Source: Zarea fungicola
Taxonomy: Eukaryota > Ascomycota > Sordariomycetes > Hypocreales > Cordycipitaceae
Reading direction: 5' to 3'
Assembly: GCA_900169235.1 (NCBI GenBank)
Contig: FWCC01000011.1
Coordinates: 124,001 to 188,000, forward strand
DNA length: 64,000 nt
The notes beneath the pieces were generated by a model. That model saw only the letters and a program-made list of their open reading frames with translations, was not told the origin of the DNA and did not search any database. The position numbers were made by a program, and so were the translations under genes. Shown here piece by piece: positions 29,781 through 43,486 of the stretch (position 1 is the first letter of the stretch; every line of letters begins with the position of its first letter).

Positions 29781-30386
29781 GATGTGATGATGCCAGGACA
29801 ATCACGAAATATAAGGATTCCGAGACTGAGACAAAGGCCAACACAGGAAGAAGAAGATCAAACGACCTTTAAGTGACGTCGATTTTAAGATTACACCTCG
29901 AAAAAGGGATCGGGGTTATCTGATTTCAATGTGGGTTTTCGGGTCTGGTATAATTGGCAGTTATTTCCAGAATTGGTTTTTCTCTCGGAGCACCGCCGAT
30001 GTCATTTACATGGTTTTCGTGCAAAGACTTACATGATTTATTATTCAGCGTCGTCTTTTGCCAGTAAGCCGGGGCTTCGTTCTCTAGTCTCATGATTCAG
30101 GCTGGGCTTCTTTGTTCCTATTGTGCCCATCACTTGACGCGCGCCGTGATCTTGTCGGAAATATCTGATGTACAACCAGTCCGGCATTCCGGCAATTTCG
30201 GAAATCATCTTCAGCCGCAACTGGGCACCAAGTTGCACATCACGTCACAATTGCCGATAGAAATCTCCGGAATCGCCGAACCCCCGGCCCATGTTATCAA
30301 TCAGCCCCGCCGAAAAAGACGCGAAACGCCGCGCCCTCAAAGACCTAAAGTGCCGCACCGAGAGAGAAGAATAAAGCATAGCCCGG
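29781..30386. promoter_or_regulatory. Divergent promoter, MFS exporter / Zn2Cys6 regulator
   Basis: 606 bp between divergent starts. It contains clustered CGG/CCG half-sites, for example CCGGCATTCCGG at 30180-30191 followed by TTTCGGAAA, the kind of element zinc-cluster factors bind. The motif call is inference. Confidence 0.5.
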
Positions 30387-32955
30387 ATGGAAAATACGGC
30401 CAAATCTTTTGGTCGGACGCCGTTGACCCTGGGGAAATCAGTCTCAGGCGTCATGCCGCTAGTCACGTCCACAAAGGCATGCGTGCCCTGTCGCGCTCGC
30501 AAAACCAAGTGCGATGCCGCCACGATGGGGCTTCCCTGCAGTGGGTGTGTCAGTAGAAAATGTCCCGAGCAGTGTGTTGTCTCGGCGCGGAAACGTCGGA
30601 AGAGGTTCGTATTCCGTCTGATTCCTGATGTCTGTTTCGAATGGAGTCTGAGAGGAGACGACTGACGCAAAAGACTCCAGAGCGGGTGAGGAAGATGCAC
30701 AAAACAGCAGTTCGACTCCGGCACCGACGGCAACCACAGCTGCAGCATCGTCGAAGCAGCTACCACTCACCACCTCTGTGAGTTGCATATGTCAAAGAGA
30801 CCTTGCTTGGCTTACACCCCTATCGAGGTCTCACTGCATTTCATTAGTTGCTGTCTCACTAACTAAAGTGCCATTAACTCTAAATTTAGGCGAGCACCAA
30901 CGCAGTTGTTGCCCGACAGCCTCGCGGCGCGTCAATTGCTTGGGATCATAACGCCGACGCCGCCTCCCGGCAGGCGCTGACACCAGATTCTGTGGACAAG
31001 CGACAGTCACAGAACCAATTGCATTATTTCCACATCTTAAAAGAGGCTGTAGATGATGACACGCTCCATGGACAGAGCGACAAGGCCGGCCCGTCCTTCA
31101 GCGCCGGGGACAGTGACCTTTTGTCTCCGCCAGGACAGCCATGGTACAGCCCGCCGCAGTTGGGTGACATTGACAAAGAATACCTGAGCAAGAAAGGAAT
31201 TTTTGATCTGCCACCCAAGCGCTGCCTGTAAGTAGCTTCCAGCAGCATTGCCTGAGGAGAGTTGGGCTCATCATTGACCTTGTGAGACAGCGTCTCGTTA
31301 CTCGCCAACTATTTTGCCTATGTTGATCCCTCAACGCCTGTCATTGATAAACTCGACTTTATCAACAAGTATGAGTCTGGCAACTGCTCTCTTTTTCTGC
31401 TCTATGCCTTGCTAGCAACCGCTTCCCTCTATGTTCCAGCAGAAGCCATCGTAGCCTGCGGATTTGTCGACAGGTCAGAGGCGCAAGCAACCTTTGCCGC
31501 GAGAGCCACCTTGCTCCATGATTTCCAATTCGAGACAGATCTGCTTCCAGCGCTGCAAGGGTCGCTCATCATGACAAAGGTTCTGCTCGAGCAACCAACG
31601 GATAAGGACTCCAACTACTGGTTTTACAATGGCCTCCGTCTGGCCACTAAATTGGAGATATATAGCTTGTATGTTCTTTTGTGCTCAAATACTACGATTA
31701 CTCTGCTTACAAGGACGGAACAGCTCAAATAGATCCAGCAAGCTAGACAACAACTCTAGCATTTACAAGAGGATCGCTTGGGTTCTCTATGTAAGTTGAA
31801 GCCGGCATTCCTTTCCTTGTCCTGGAAGATGTTGCTAATTTTGTTTCATAAAGACCCGCCACATCTTTCACTTGGTCTCCGAGTTCCGCAATGTAGCGTA
31901 TTTGAGCAGCCTTCCACCTCTGGAACCACTCGAAAAGAGAGACTGGCATGCAGAGCCGATCCCACCAGAGTTCCAGGATATTGTTCCGCCTACGCTGGAA
32001 CAACACATTTCTCTATTCACCGCGCACTGCGAAATGTCTGCAATATGTGAGTGCCTTCCAAAAACAGAACATTTTTTCTTGCAAATTCAGACCTAATTCT
32101 GCTATAGACGGTGGCATCTTGTCAGCGATCGCGCAGGATCCCAGCAGCGACCTCCAGCAGCTGATGCGACCGCTGGATGCTTGGCGCATGTCACTGCCTG
32201 CGCAACTGCAAATTGCCAACGGGTCTCCCAACGGGGACATTTATTACATAGAGCTCCAGGGGACCAGCTACAGATATGAAGCAACCATATGCCGCCTGCT
32301 CCAGCGCCACCTGCGTGGGGTGGACGCCGCTCGTAGTGATTGGGCTAAACAAAGGCTCCGATCTGCCATGTTTGAACTAGATGCGATTACCGGAAGAATG
32401 CTGGCCAACGGCATGCTGGCAAAAGTGCCCATCTCACTGTAAGTACTATAAATAACACAAACCCTGGCCTCTCCTAGAGAGAGAACCTGGCTGCAGGTTA
32501 AATGACACAAAGCTGACTTTCGGCGCATCAGTATGACAGCCATGCCAGCCTTGCTCGCGTTGCACGTAGAGTCGGCCCTAGACCAGTCAGAGTCGGACAT
32601 TGTCCAGTCCATGTCTCGGATCTCCATCAGCCAGACCATGCTTGCGCTGAACCAGCTGCGGGAAATTCCGGCCATCAAGAAGGCCATCCCCCTCTTTGAG
32701 GTTGTCTTGGCGAGGAAGAGCCTCTACGGAGATTTAAACACCGTCATGCAAAACTACCCTTCCCAGATTCCGCCACCAGGAGAGCCTGTTTGGGGCGAGT
32801 CTGGCGCCGTGACGCGTTCGCAACAGCATCTAAACGCCGCGGAGCAGCAGGATGCACCCGGGGAAGCGTGCGATTCATTTATTCCCGAATTCTTAGAGTA
32901 TGATATGCTGGATCGGTGGGATTTCGGCCAGCTTGACTTTTCACGTGTGGCTTGA
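30387..32955 (+). CDS. Zn2Cys6 transcription factor with fungal_trans domain, 8 exons (FUB10/FUB12-like)
   Basis: A pathway-type zinc-cluster regulator of about 691 aa. The DNA-binding motif (ACVPCRARKTKCDAA, then PCSGC and a Cys-rich KCPEQC end) is followed by a basic ARKRRKR. The middle region is the fungal-specific regulatory domain: LANYFAYVDPSTPVIDK, CGFVDRSEAQATF, YWFYNGLRLATKLEIYS and KRIAWVLYTRHIF. This pattern is shared with the cutinase-factor/AmdR-like family. Proposed exons are 30387-30608, 30655-30777, 30890-31227, 31291-31668, 31724-31790, 31854-32046, 32108-32438 and 32532-32955. All phases fit, but the first intron is the least certain. An alternative start is the ATG at 30453. 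It sits between the exporter and the FMN oxidase, so it probably controls the cluster. Confidence 0.85.
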
Positions 32956-33230
32956 TCAGTACGACGCAAGCGGAGTTGTCTAATGCCGAAAGGCGCCATG
33001 ACCCTGTTTCGCAGAGAATGCTCGACGGCTGCATTTGCTTGTTCCCGATTTTATGTCATGTTTTCGCCCTTTTACACTATTTGTGTACATGAGTCTATTG
33101 TAGCGGGGGTGTTGGGTTTCTATTTTTTCTACAGTTTGTGTGTGCATGACCGATTCCCTTTAGTAAATTCCAGCTGTTGTTTCTTTGTGTGTTGCGCCTT
33201 GGTCATGAATATCGCGTCCCTCCTCGGTGA

Positions 33231-34779
33231 TTAATAAACCTTTTCCAAGAGTCCGTTGCTTGAGAGAACTGACAGGTGGGCGGGTGTGATGTCGGCCACC
33301 TTGCTGCATCCTGCCAGACCCATGCACAGCCTGAACTCTTGAAGCAGGATATCCAAGGCAATGCCCACTCCATTCGAGCCGTCATACTATAAAAAGAAAT
33401 TATGGTTGATTAGTGATTCAGCACATCATGCAACTGGGACATTGTCTTACCGCTAAACCCCACACGGCAATCCTTCCGGCGAAAACAAAGTCTGCGCCGA
33501 GAGCAATGGCCTTGAAAATGTCTGAGCCCCGCCGGATGCCGCCGTCGACGGCAATTTTAATCTTTCCCTTTGCAATAGGTGCGACCTCCCGCAGTATATC
33601 AATTGTGGCTGGCGCCCCGTCGAGCTGGCGACCGCCATGATTGGAGATGAAGACGCCATCGAGACCGTGCTGGATAGCCAGCGCAACATCCTCGGCAGAT
33701 GTGACTGTGGGAGCTCAAAGTCAGTAAAAAAGCATTGATGAAATAAGTTTTCCGAGACGGAGCTGGGTTTCGATTGTGGTTACCTCCTTTGACCCAAAGC
33801 TCCAGGTCAGTCTGGCTGCGGAGCCAGGTAATTTGGGTTTCCCAAGTCGCTGTCAGATCTGCGCAGGTCACGCCTGTTAGCTCAGTGTACTCGCTGCTCC
33901 TTGAACGCCTCGCGCGCTGTTGTAAATAAATCGATACATACCGAAAGATAAATCAGGAAGACCGGCACCGGTATCTCCATTCGCTGAAGGAACGTCCGCG
34001 CTCAGATTCGGAAACTTGATACCGGCGGGCATCCTAAACCCATTGCGCAAGTCCTCCAGGCGTCGGCCGAACACGGGGGCGTCGACGGTTAGCACAGCGG
34101 CTTTGTAACCAGCATCTACGTTGGGGAGCAGTGATTAGAACGGCTTTCAAAAAGGCACACAAAGAGAGTCGAAGAATCCGAATACCTTTCGCCCTTGCCA
34201 GGACGTTTGCGGTGATGCGGCGGTCCTTGAACGGTGCAATGTTGATTGCATATGGTGTTGAGGCGTCGGCACTCTGCGCCGAGACATCTTCGAGAGTGTT
34301 GTTGGAAAGACCAGAAAGTATCATGGGCACGCGACGGGCAGCACAGGCCTGTGAGGTCCCTACCTCGCCATCCGGGTGCGCCAGCTGATGCATGGCAGAG
34401 GGAGAGAGTCCAAACGGAAACGCCGTCTTCGCACCCCATAGTGTGGCAGAGGTGTCAATGTTGGAAACGTCGCGCAGAACGCGTTGGCGGATGAAGTAAC
34501 GATCGTAGGCGGCTTCATTCAGTCGTAGTCTAGAACGTGTTAGCCCTATTCCGTCTCTGAGAAGGGCCGTGCTGTGAGGAACCTACGTTACTCCGTCCAT
34601 CGCGCCGCCATTGTAGAAATCTATGGTTTGTGAAGTATTAGCAGCATAATCGAGAGTTTCAGTTGCTAGACCGGGTTCTGGGCACCTCGATATGCCTGTG
34701 TTAGCTTTTCCGAGGCCGCATCCTTGAGGTCCTGGATGCAAAAGATCTGCGGCTTATTGGGTGACTCGGTGGCAGTCAT
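33231..34779 (-). CDS. FUB9: FMN-dependent alpha-hydroxy-acid oxidase (FUB9-like)
   Basis: Family of glycolate oxidase/flavocytochrome b2. In fusaric acid synthesis Fub9 is known to oxidise the cyclic imine/tetrahydropyridine product to the pyridine ring. About 381 aa in seven exons: 34779-34686, 34620-34587, 34529-34186, 34115-33942, 33873-33784, 33704-33451 and 33386-33231; all phases close. It shows the N-terminal helix before the barrel (EFYNGG-like segment), the FMN-binding SPSAMHQLAHPDGE strand, and the catalytic block SNHGGRQLDG with His268 and Arg271. The phosphate-binding VDGGIRRGSD and ALGADFVFAGR follow. It is tail-to-tail with the Zn2Cys6 gene (275 bp) and upstream of the A-T-R reductase. 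Read without context it could be a lactate/glycolate oxidase; the cluster makes FUB9 likely. Confidence 0.88.
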
Positions 34780-35658
34780 TTTGGTATCCCCAGTGCTAGT
34801 ATCGGCACACTCAATGAAATTCGTAAACTTGATAAAAGTAATAAAGCGAACTAAATGAGGAACCCTAAAGCTTCTGAAGTTGATGTTTTAATTAGAATCA
34901 ATGTATAGGTGAAATGCAACAAAAGTTTTGAATATCAGAAAATGCGCACAGGGACGCCACCAGTCAGATAATGGGCTGACTTGGCGATAGAGATCGTCAG
35001 CGCCACTTATTGATAATAAATTAACAACCATCAGGACACACAGTGGTGTGTTAGTTTCGGAGAAGCGGCACTTCGGATAGTTTGAAGCTAGTCTCCCGAA
35101 CCGCCTCAGGATATCTCCATCATCGGAGACTTGCAGCCAATCGGACGTAGGCAGCTCGCCCATTCGGGTACCACACCAAGTTTAGTAAACCCTAACCCTT
35201 AAGTTTCTCACTACGAAGTCATCCACTGTTGAAGCTCTTGACGCTGCTGTCAATGGAGGGCATTGAGGCTATTGAGACTACCTGCTAACCAGAGAGTCAA
35301 TTAGGGCTATTTAAAGCGCCTTCCGAAGGCCGTGTTAAGGTTTGGCCTAATAAAACAGCTGACTGACAGAGCAGAACAAACATTATGAGGGTAGCCCGTA
35401 CATTGGTCAGTCGCCTGGGTTCAGCCGTCTTGTTACTGAAGCAAAATATCAATCTGCCATGGTAGACGTGTCGAAAATTTTATTAAGCATCAGAAAAAGA
35501 AGAAGAGACATAAAAAGACTCGGTTAAACTCGGAAGCAAGATAATCATCAATTTCCTCTGGCTGGAGATGTGCTTCGCAAAAACACACACATATTGAAAG
35601 AAACCGTGATGCAAAGGTGCAAAATGTATTTCTCACCAGCCCCAACAACTAAACTAAA
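34780..35658. promoter_or_regulatory. Promoter of the FMN oxidase and 3' end of the A-T-R reductase
   Basis: 879 bp. The part nearer 34780 would be the FUB9-like promoter. TCGGA words recur (35058, 35083, 35117 and 35142 areas). A short AT-rich ORF at 34888-35163 lacks support. AACCCTAACCCTTA near 35189 resembles two telomere units but is isolated. Confidence 0.45.
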
Positions 35659-38600
35659 TCAATAACCCCACTGATCTAACCATCTATCAAACCAGACCGT
35701 CGATACTGGCGTCATCCCAGCAAAGGTGGAGCTTTGTAGCATTGCATTGTTCGTAGCCCATTGGACCTGTCGTCCTGTATTTGGCCCGGATCTGGTACCA
35801 TTGTCTAATAAACCAGCCTCTACGACAACACTGGCGAGCGATTCAAAGAATGACAGTAGCTTTAGCCCGGCTTCAGCATTCTTTGCCCCTGCCAAGGTAC
35901 CATTTGTGGCGGTGCCCGTATCCGATGCGATCTTGTCCTCTGCATTCCGCAACAAGTCAATCCAGTCTTTGAAAGACACAACACGGACGACTTTAGACAA
36001 GGTGGTAGTCAAGCGCGCCTGAATATGAGGTACAATATCTTGCCAATTGCTTGTTCTCGGGTTGAGAAGATTGTAGAACGTCTCGTCAGGTTCGGTATGT
36101 CGGTCGGTGTGAACCAGCTCGGTTGTGACCTCTGCGAGCAGATCCACAGGAATCCAGTCGAGTGTGTTGGCCGACCCCAAGTCCGATGGTAGTGCTTTGA
36201 TGTAAACGGAAGCATCAATAATCTGTAACAGGTTAGACGGACTCATCCTTCATGAAAGGCAGACAGTCACTTACTGCTGGCAGCCAGTCCCGACGCGTCC
36301 ATTCGCCTCCACTCTCGTCCGACCGTATAGGCCCTGCAACTTGGCCCACTCGGAGAACTGACAAGTTCAGTATTCCTGACTGTGCAGCTCTTGACAATAG
36401 ATGTTCAGCAACTAGCTTGGACGCGCCGTAGCCGTTGATAGGTGATTCCAGGTTACGTATCGCTGTCTCTGGTACAGGTCCCAGAAGACCAGTTGGCCAG
36501 TTGCCAGCAGTACCAATGGAAGAGATGAAAAAGAACTTGACCCTGTGTCGGGTCTCACGGCAGACTCCAACCAGGTTTTGTAATCCAGCCAAATGTGGTT
36601 CAAACGAGGGGAGAGGTAGATGGAAATTTACCTCCCATGCATTATCTACAACAAGAATGTCAGTATTTGCTTTTTGCGCAAGCAATGGAATTATTAAGCT
36701 CACGAATAATAACTGTCGCTTGATCCTTGATAGTCTCAAGGTCGGCACCCCGCAGGCCAAGTGTCTGCGACGCAAGATCAAGTTGGAGGAATTTGGCCTT
36801 CGCACTCCAGTCAGTCGTGAGGCCCTTGCTACGCGCGAGCTGAATTTGGCGGCGCTCTCCATCGCTGCTTCGGTTCAGGCACCAGACTGTGGCAACGCGG
36901 TCGCTTTTGCAGAGAGCATCGAGGAGGTATGGCCCAACCGAGCCGCTCGTCCCTGTAATCACGACATGTTCTTTCACTTGGCGGGATCCCTCAAACGAGT
37001 TGGAAAATTTGGCAAAGGTTGACAAAATGGTATCAGTCATGGTGACATGATCCGACGGACCATGGTGAAGCAGCGCCAACAGAGCATGGCTTAGCGTTGA
37101 AATAGAGGGATTGATGTATATGGCGTCATTTTCGATTGGAATTGGGGGATTAAAAGCCGATTTCAGCAGTCGTACAAGGCGGATCACGTTTAGTGAGTCG
37201 AAGCCCCTGGTAAAGATGCTGTCGTCGTCGCCAAGGCCATCGATCCCGGACACTGTATGAATCGCCTCTCTAATGCCAGCCCGAATGCTATCCAAGCTAC
37301 TAGCATCAAGAACAAATGAAACTGTATCAGTATCTGCAACCGTTTTGTAAATCTCATCAATGGTATCGGCAAACGCCTTTTCCGCTTCGTTGCGGGCGAG
37401 GGAGCCCTTTGGCGTGCGTGGAAATGGTGTCCGCACAATTTTCACAAAGGCCCTATGAATCTGGGCATGCGCGGGGAGCTCCTTGTTGGCAATTTCGACT
37501 GTAGGCCACACGGCATCGATTAAATCGCCATCGGTGTCGCGGATGTGTTGATCGGTGGGGAGCAGGAGTGCAGCTGCTTGAAAACGAGCGCGGCCGGTGA
37601 TGACGGCGGCGGCAATCTTGGGATGGCCCATGATTTTGCCTTCAGCCCCGAGAGGATTAAACTTTTCACCATTAGACAGCACAATTAAATCATCTCTGCG
37701 CATCTGGTACTTCCAGAGATCTGGGATGGTTGGGTGCGGTGTCCACAAGTCTTTGGTTTCCCAGCTGTCGAGATTGGGGAATGTGACAAAGACAGGCTGT
37801 GTCAGCGACAGCTCTTTTCTTTTAACAAAAGCAAGCTCGTACATGCCGTCGGAGTATGGGCGCATTTCATAACCGGTCTCAGGGTGAAAGCGAAAGTATG
37901 CCCACTCATCGGGATGTGTCACCACGGATGCGAGCCACTGGGCTTCAGTCATGCCCATTGTCTGGTGAATGGGAACGCGTGGGTGGATCACGTCACCAAC
38001 GGATTGTGTAACTGGTCCACCTGCTGAGGAGATGAATTTTAATTTGGAAAGCTTGTCGAGGACTCGCGGAGTTTTGGAGATGTCCTGGAGCACACTAGGC
38101 GAAATGAAGGCAGAATCGAGCTGGATATTGTCCAGAGCGGCCTCAATCACATGCTGCATGATAGGTCCTGTAGAGGGCAATGCAACACTCCAGCGAAAGA
38201 AAAGAGCAGAAAATAAACCCAAGCAGATACCAGCAACCTTGAATGCACGTCAGTAATGGGTGGCCACAAAGATGTAGATTACTCACGTGGAAGAGTGGCA
38301 TTGCGCAAAGCATTCTAATACCCGTCCACGCAACCCCAGCTGGCATATTGCCTTCAATAGGCTGCATTAAATGAAAGGCATCAATACTCGCGGCAGTTCC
38401 GAGGTACACGGGAACGAGCTTGGGAAGTCCTGTTGAACCTGATGTGTGCAAGAGGGCAAAGACATCATTACGCCCTTGCTCCCATGTTTTTGTGTAAATA
38501 TATGGCTCAACCGGCTCAATATTTATAAGTTCCGAAAGTTCAGGCACTTTAATATGAGGTAATCCGAGTGTCTGAATGAAGTCCACATTGTCAATTCCGG

Positions 38601-39086
38601 TGGTCGTAATCCAGAGCTCGCAGCCGGACGCCTTTATCAATGACCTGTGTCCCTCAATGCTGTTTCGTGGGGAGGAAAGCAGTAACTTTGGCAATATTAA
38701 TACAAGAAGGAAGACAAAATCTGTGATAAATACCTTGTGGCCGACTTTTGCAGCTGCCATCATCATCAAGAAGTATCTCAAGTCATCTGGATGCAGGATT
38801 AGTTTTGAAGCAGATTTGCATTTCAAAGAGTCAGCTATTTACTTTGTCCAATGTAACCAATAGTCTTAGGCCCTGCTCCAGAGCCTAAATGTGATTCCAG
38901 CCACCAGCAGAGATTATTCACAGAATTGGAAAATCTGAATGCGGTCACCACATCGTAGCCTTGTGATGGTTGATCGTTGCGTGGCGTGTAAAACAATACG
39001 CGTGTAGGGTCCTCTCGTGCTATATCATCCAGCAATGATGGGAGCAGCCGACGCCCATACGGGGCTGACGTTGATGCAGAAACCAT
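35659..39086 (-). CDS. FUB8: A-T-R NRPS-like carboxylic acid reductase (FUB8-like)
   Basis: A free-standing adenylation-thiolation-reductase enzyme of about 1054 aa that activates a carboxylic acid with ATP, loads it on phosphopantetheine and releases it as an aldehyde with NADPH. Exons are 39086-38843, 38786-38734, 38685-38287, 38237-36704, 36645-36275 and 36222-35659. The adenylation domain (about 1-540) has [10 protein letters not shown] near residue 180, MGMTEAQ, and the hinge [17 protein letters not shown]. The carrier site is GFDSLN with Ser580. The reductase domain has the NAD(P) motif [12 protein letters not shown] near 657-668 and the SDR pair Tyr816/Lys820 (YGASK). There is no condensation domain. 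Fub8 of Fusarium has this architecture and length. Here no polyketide synthase is nearby, so the acid must come from elsewhere, plausibly the ammonia-lyase at 43.5-45.8 kb. It is divergent from the FUB7-like gene over 443 bp. Confidence 0.9.
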
Positions 39087-39529
39087 TTTGAACAAGGTGC
39101 GCCACAGGTAAACTGTTCAAAGACTCAACATGAGGTTTGAGCAAAGTTGTTCAGGCTACATCGAACAGTTGTCAGGAAATAACCGAATTAAACTACAAGA
39201 GACAAATCGGAATACTGTATCTTCCTATACACAGAAAAATTCCAATATACTCTCACTCGGGTCAACCTAAGCTGGAGCTGAAATTCTACACGGACCTTGC
39301 GTCGGAAGGTTGTTAGCGCCGGCGATCCGACTGCGTTGCCCCGATGCGAGCCCAAAAAGACAAAAATGAATTGGCGGCGAAGCAATGAAGTGTGATAAAG
39401 ATAATAAGCTCTTTAATGCCGAGCAGAGATCATATTCATATTGGTTAACTACAAGTTTTTATCTTTTCCTTCAACGCTCATACCCAAAGACAGTAAAACA
39501 CGTTAAGCGAACTGCAAAGAACTGCGAAA
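39087..39529. promoter_or_regulatory. Divergent promoter, A-T-R reductase / PLP enzyme
   Basis: 443 bp between two biosynthetic genes. Candidate zinc-cluster half-sites are ATCGGAAT (39206), GTCGGAAGG (39301) and ATCCGACTGCG (39325). No further coding sequence. Confidence 0.5.
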
Positions 39530-41065
<1,536 letters not shown>

Positions 41066-41811
41066 AGAAAAAAAGTATAGTTGGCACGGCTTCAATAACA
41101 GACAGAGGCAATGAGCGAAGAGAGGTACCCATTCATAGAACGTTCACATATCTATCTACATATCTATCCATTGAAATAAAGACAAAAATTCAGATGCCAT
41201 TCAAAGAAACAGAGAAAGAAATAAAGGAAAGAAAGTTTGTGAATGAGCTGTATTATGTAGAGTGCTCGAACCAGCCCTGATCAGCCACGCTGTAACTGCG
41301 GATTCGCCCGACTCTCGCTACCTAGTTAACAGCAATTCAAATTTTCAGAAACCATATAACGGAAAGTAGCTCAAAATGGATACGTCAAGGTTACCAAGTA
41401 GAGACAGGTAGCATTCCCACCAAAATATTTCAAAAATTTAACCAAGTCCCTTTCGTCAGGTACGTTGTCGGGTTGTGTCCCAACTCGTAACACTAGGGAC
41501 CCGTCTACCCCGGTTAGGCTGTGGGGACAATATTCGGAGGTTATCTTGGCGCAGACGTGAGCACCGACTCGGAAGGTAAGTTAAAATTCAGAAGAGTAGT
41601 ATAACAAATTTACGGACCGGAAGTTAGTGGTCGGAGCATCGTCTCCAGCCAGTCCGTCTCAGCACCGACTGTAGTTTCGAGGTGAATGGCGGCAAGCAGC
41701 GCTCAGAATATGTCTTAACTGTCTCGAAGCCCGCCAGTTGTTGGTGAAAGTCGACAAGTTGGACTACTTTCATAATTTTTAATTCAACCATAACAGCAAC
41801 AATAAATCAAA
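41066..41811. promoter_or_regulatory. Promoter region of the MDR reductase
   Basis: 746 bp. It contains the near-palindrome CCGACTCGGA at 41564-41573 plus several CGG/CCG words within the next 130 bp (GGACCGG, GTCGGAG, CAGTCCG, ACCGACTG). This fits a zinc-cluster binding region; inference only. Confidence 0.45.
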
Positions 41812-42946
41812 ATGGCAGCGACTGTCGCAAACAGAGCATGGGTGTTTAAACAGCCACCCACCGAGCTGCTGGAGCCAGGTGTCACGACAGCCATTGAGGA
41901 TCATCCCCTGCAGCTTATTCCCACCCCCGGTGGCGTGGTCGTCAAGCTTCTTGTTGCGGGAGTGGACCCTCACCAGCGAGACCGCATGCGCGGTCCTGGC
42001 CTGGTGGACTACGTGCCGGGCTATGCCAATGAAGAAGTCATCACAAACTTTTCACTAGGTGTCGTGATTGAGTCTGACAACGCAGAGTTCCCCAAAGGCA
42101 GCCTGATTGCAGGCAGTCTTCCCATCTCCGAGTATAGCCTGATTCCCAAGGAGCTCATAGATGCCAGGCCCGCTGCCTCTCCCCTTGTCTGGAGAGTGAC
42201 CAACGAGCATGGCTTGGACCTCAAGCACTTTGTTGGCACACTTGGCCTGGCAGGCATGACTGCATGGAACTCATTCTATGGTCTTGTCAAGCCTGTCAAG
42301 GGTGAGACTATCTGGGTAAATGCCGCCACGAGCTCCGTCGGTGAGCTCGTCGTTCAGCTCGCAAAAAGAGAAGGCATGCGTGTCATTGCCAGTGTCAGCT
42401 CAGATGACAAGCTTGACTATGTTGTCAAGGAGCTCGGCGCAGACTCTGCTTTCAACTACAAAAAGGAGCCTGTCCAGGATGCCCTGAAGCGACTAGCCCC
42501 CGAGGGCCTGGATGTTGTATTTGAGAACGTGGGCGGTGATCATCTACAAGCCGCGATTGAGAACATGAAGTGGTTTGGCCGAATCATTGTCTGTGGAGCG
42601 GTAAGTCATCGCGTCTCTCATCCCTCCATCAGCTAGTACTGACTCTGAGATAAAAATGCAGGCATCTCAATACAACAAGCCAATCAATGATCAATACGGC
42701 ATCACAAACCTGTCCGAGGTCTTCCGCCGTCGCATCTTGATTCAAGGCTTTTGTTGGTGGGATGACAATGTGTATACTGCCAACATTGACAACTTTTGGG
42801 CATCGATGCCCAAGTGGATCTCAGAGGGTCAGATCAAGTCGAGATACACAGAGTTTGAAGGGATTGCACAGTCTGACGCCGCTTTCCTTTCCATGTTTAC
42901 GGGAGGCAGCTTTGGTAAAACTTACGTCAAGATTAGCGATTTGTAA
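41812..42946 (+). CDS. FUB6: MDR-family NADPH ene-reductase (FUB6-like)
   Basis: Zinc-independent medium-chain reductase of the leukotriene B4 dehydrogenase/prostaglandin reductase type, about 357 aa. These enzymes saturate the C=C of enals and enones. Exons are 41812-42600 and 42662-42946 (GTAAGT donor, phase 0). The N-terminal GroES-like part carries VAGVDPHQRDRMRGP, and the Rossmann part has TLGLAGMTAWNSFYGL and WVNAATSSVGELVVQLAK. VFENVGGDHLQAAIENMKWFGRIIVCGA precedes the intron in this family's usual wording, cited here only as shorter blocks ENVGGD and KWFGRI. No zinc ligands are seen. In the FUB pathway this position reduces the unsaturated aldehyde before ring formation. Confidence 0.88.
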
Positions 42947-43486
42947 ATGACATTTTTTAGTGCTGATTGTTAGTGCTCGGCTGGGCGCGCCATTCTCCAA
43001 GTCTAATAAACATGCATTGAAAATATTGGTCGCTAAGATAAACTAATAAACCAAAGTCGGCATGGGTAGCGCTATTAATATATTGAAGTTAGTATAAATG
43101 TATTTTCGAGGATTCCATGTAGGTTGTCCGGCGTGAGAAGCAGCCGACTCAGTGAATGGTAACTAGATAGCCCTGGCTTGCATGCCGAGAGTTGAGCATA
43201 ATGCCGCAGGGCAGGCTCGCTACTGATGAAGCTCACCAAAATAACAATAAAATAGTTCGTTCACGTGTAAGTCCAATTCTCATGCCGTAGAAATCGCCGC
43301 TTACATCTCGCGACTGCCTGTAAGCATTAGTTAGGTCACAGAGTCAAAAAGACGGCTGCGAGCATGGGCGCTGAAAATGCAAATGTATTTATATGTAAAC
43401 AAAAGAAATGTCTAAGGAAATATCTAAAGAAATCATAATGAAAAATGCGTAGCTAAATATACCCATAGTCCTTTACCCATTGCTTT
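42947..43486. other. Convergent intergenic region
   Basis: 3' ends of the MDR reductase (+) and the ammonia-lyase (-). AT-rich, nothing coding seen. Confidence 0.6.

Noticed and set aside
34888..35163. 91-codon open frame on the minus strand
   Set aside because: Lies in AT-rich promoter sequence, no domain or codon bias, overlaps the FUB9-like promoter.
35186..35203. Telomere-like AACCCTAACCCTTA
   Set aside because: Only two imperfect units in the middle of a gene-dense region; not a telomere or clear interstitial repeat.
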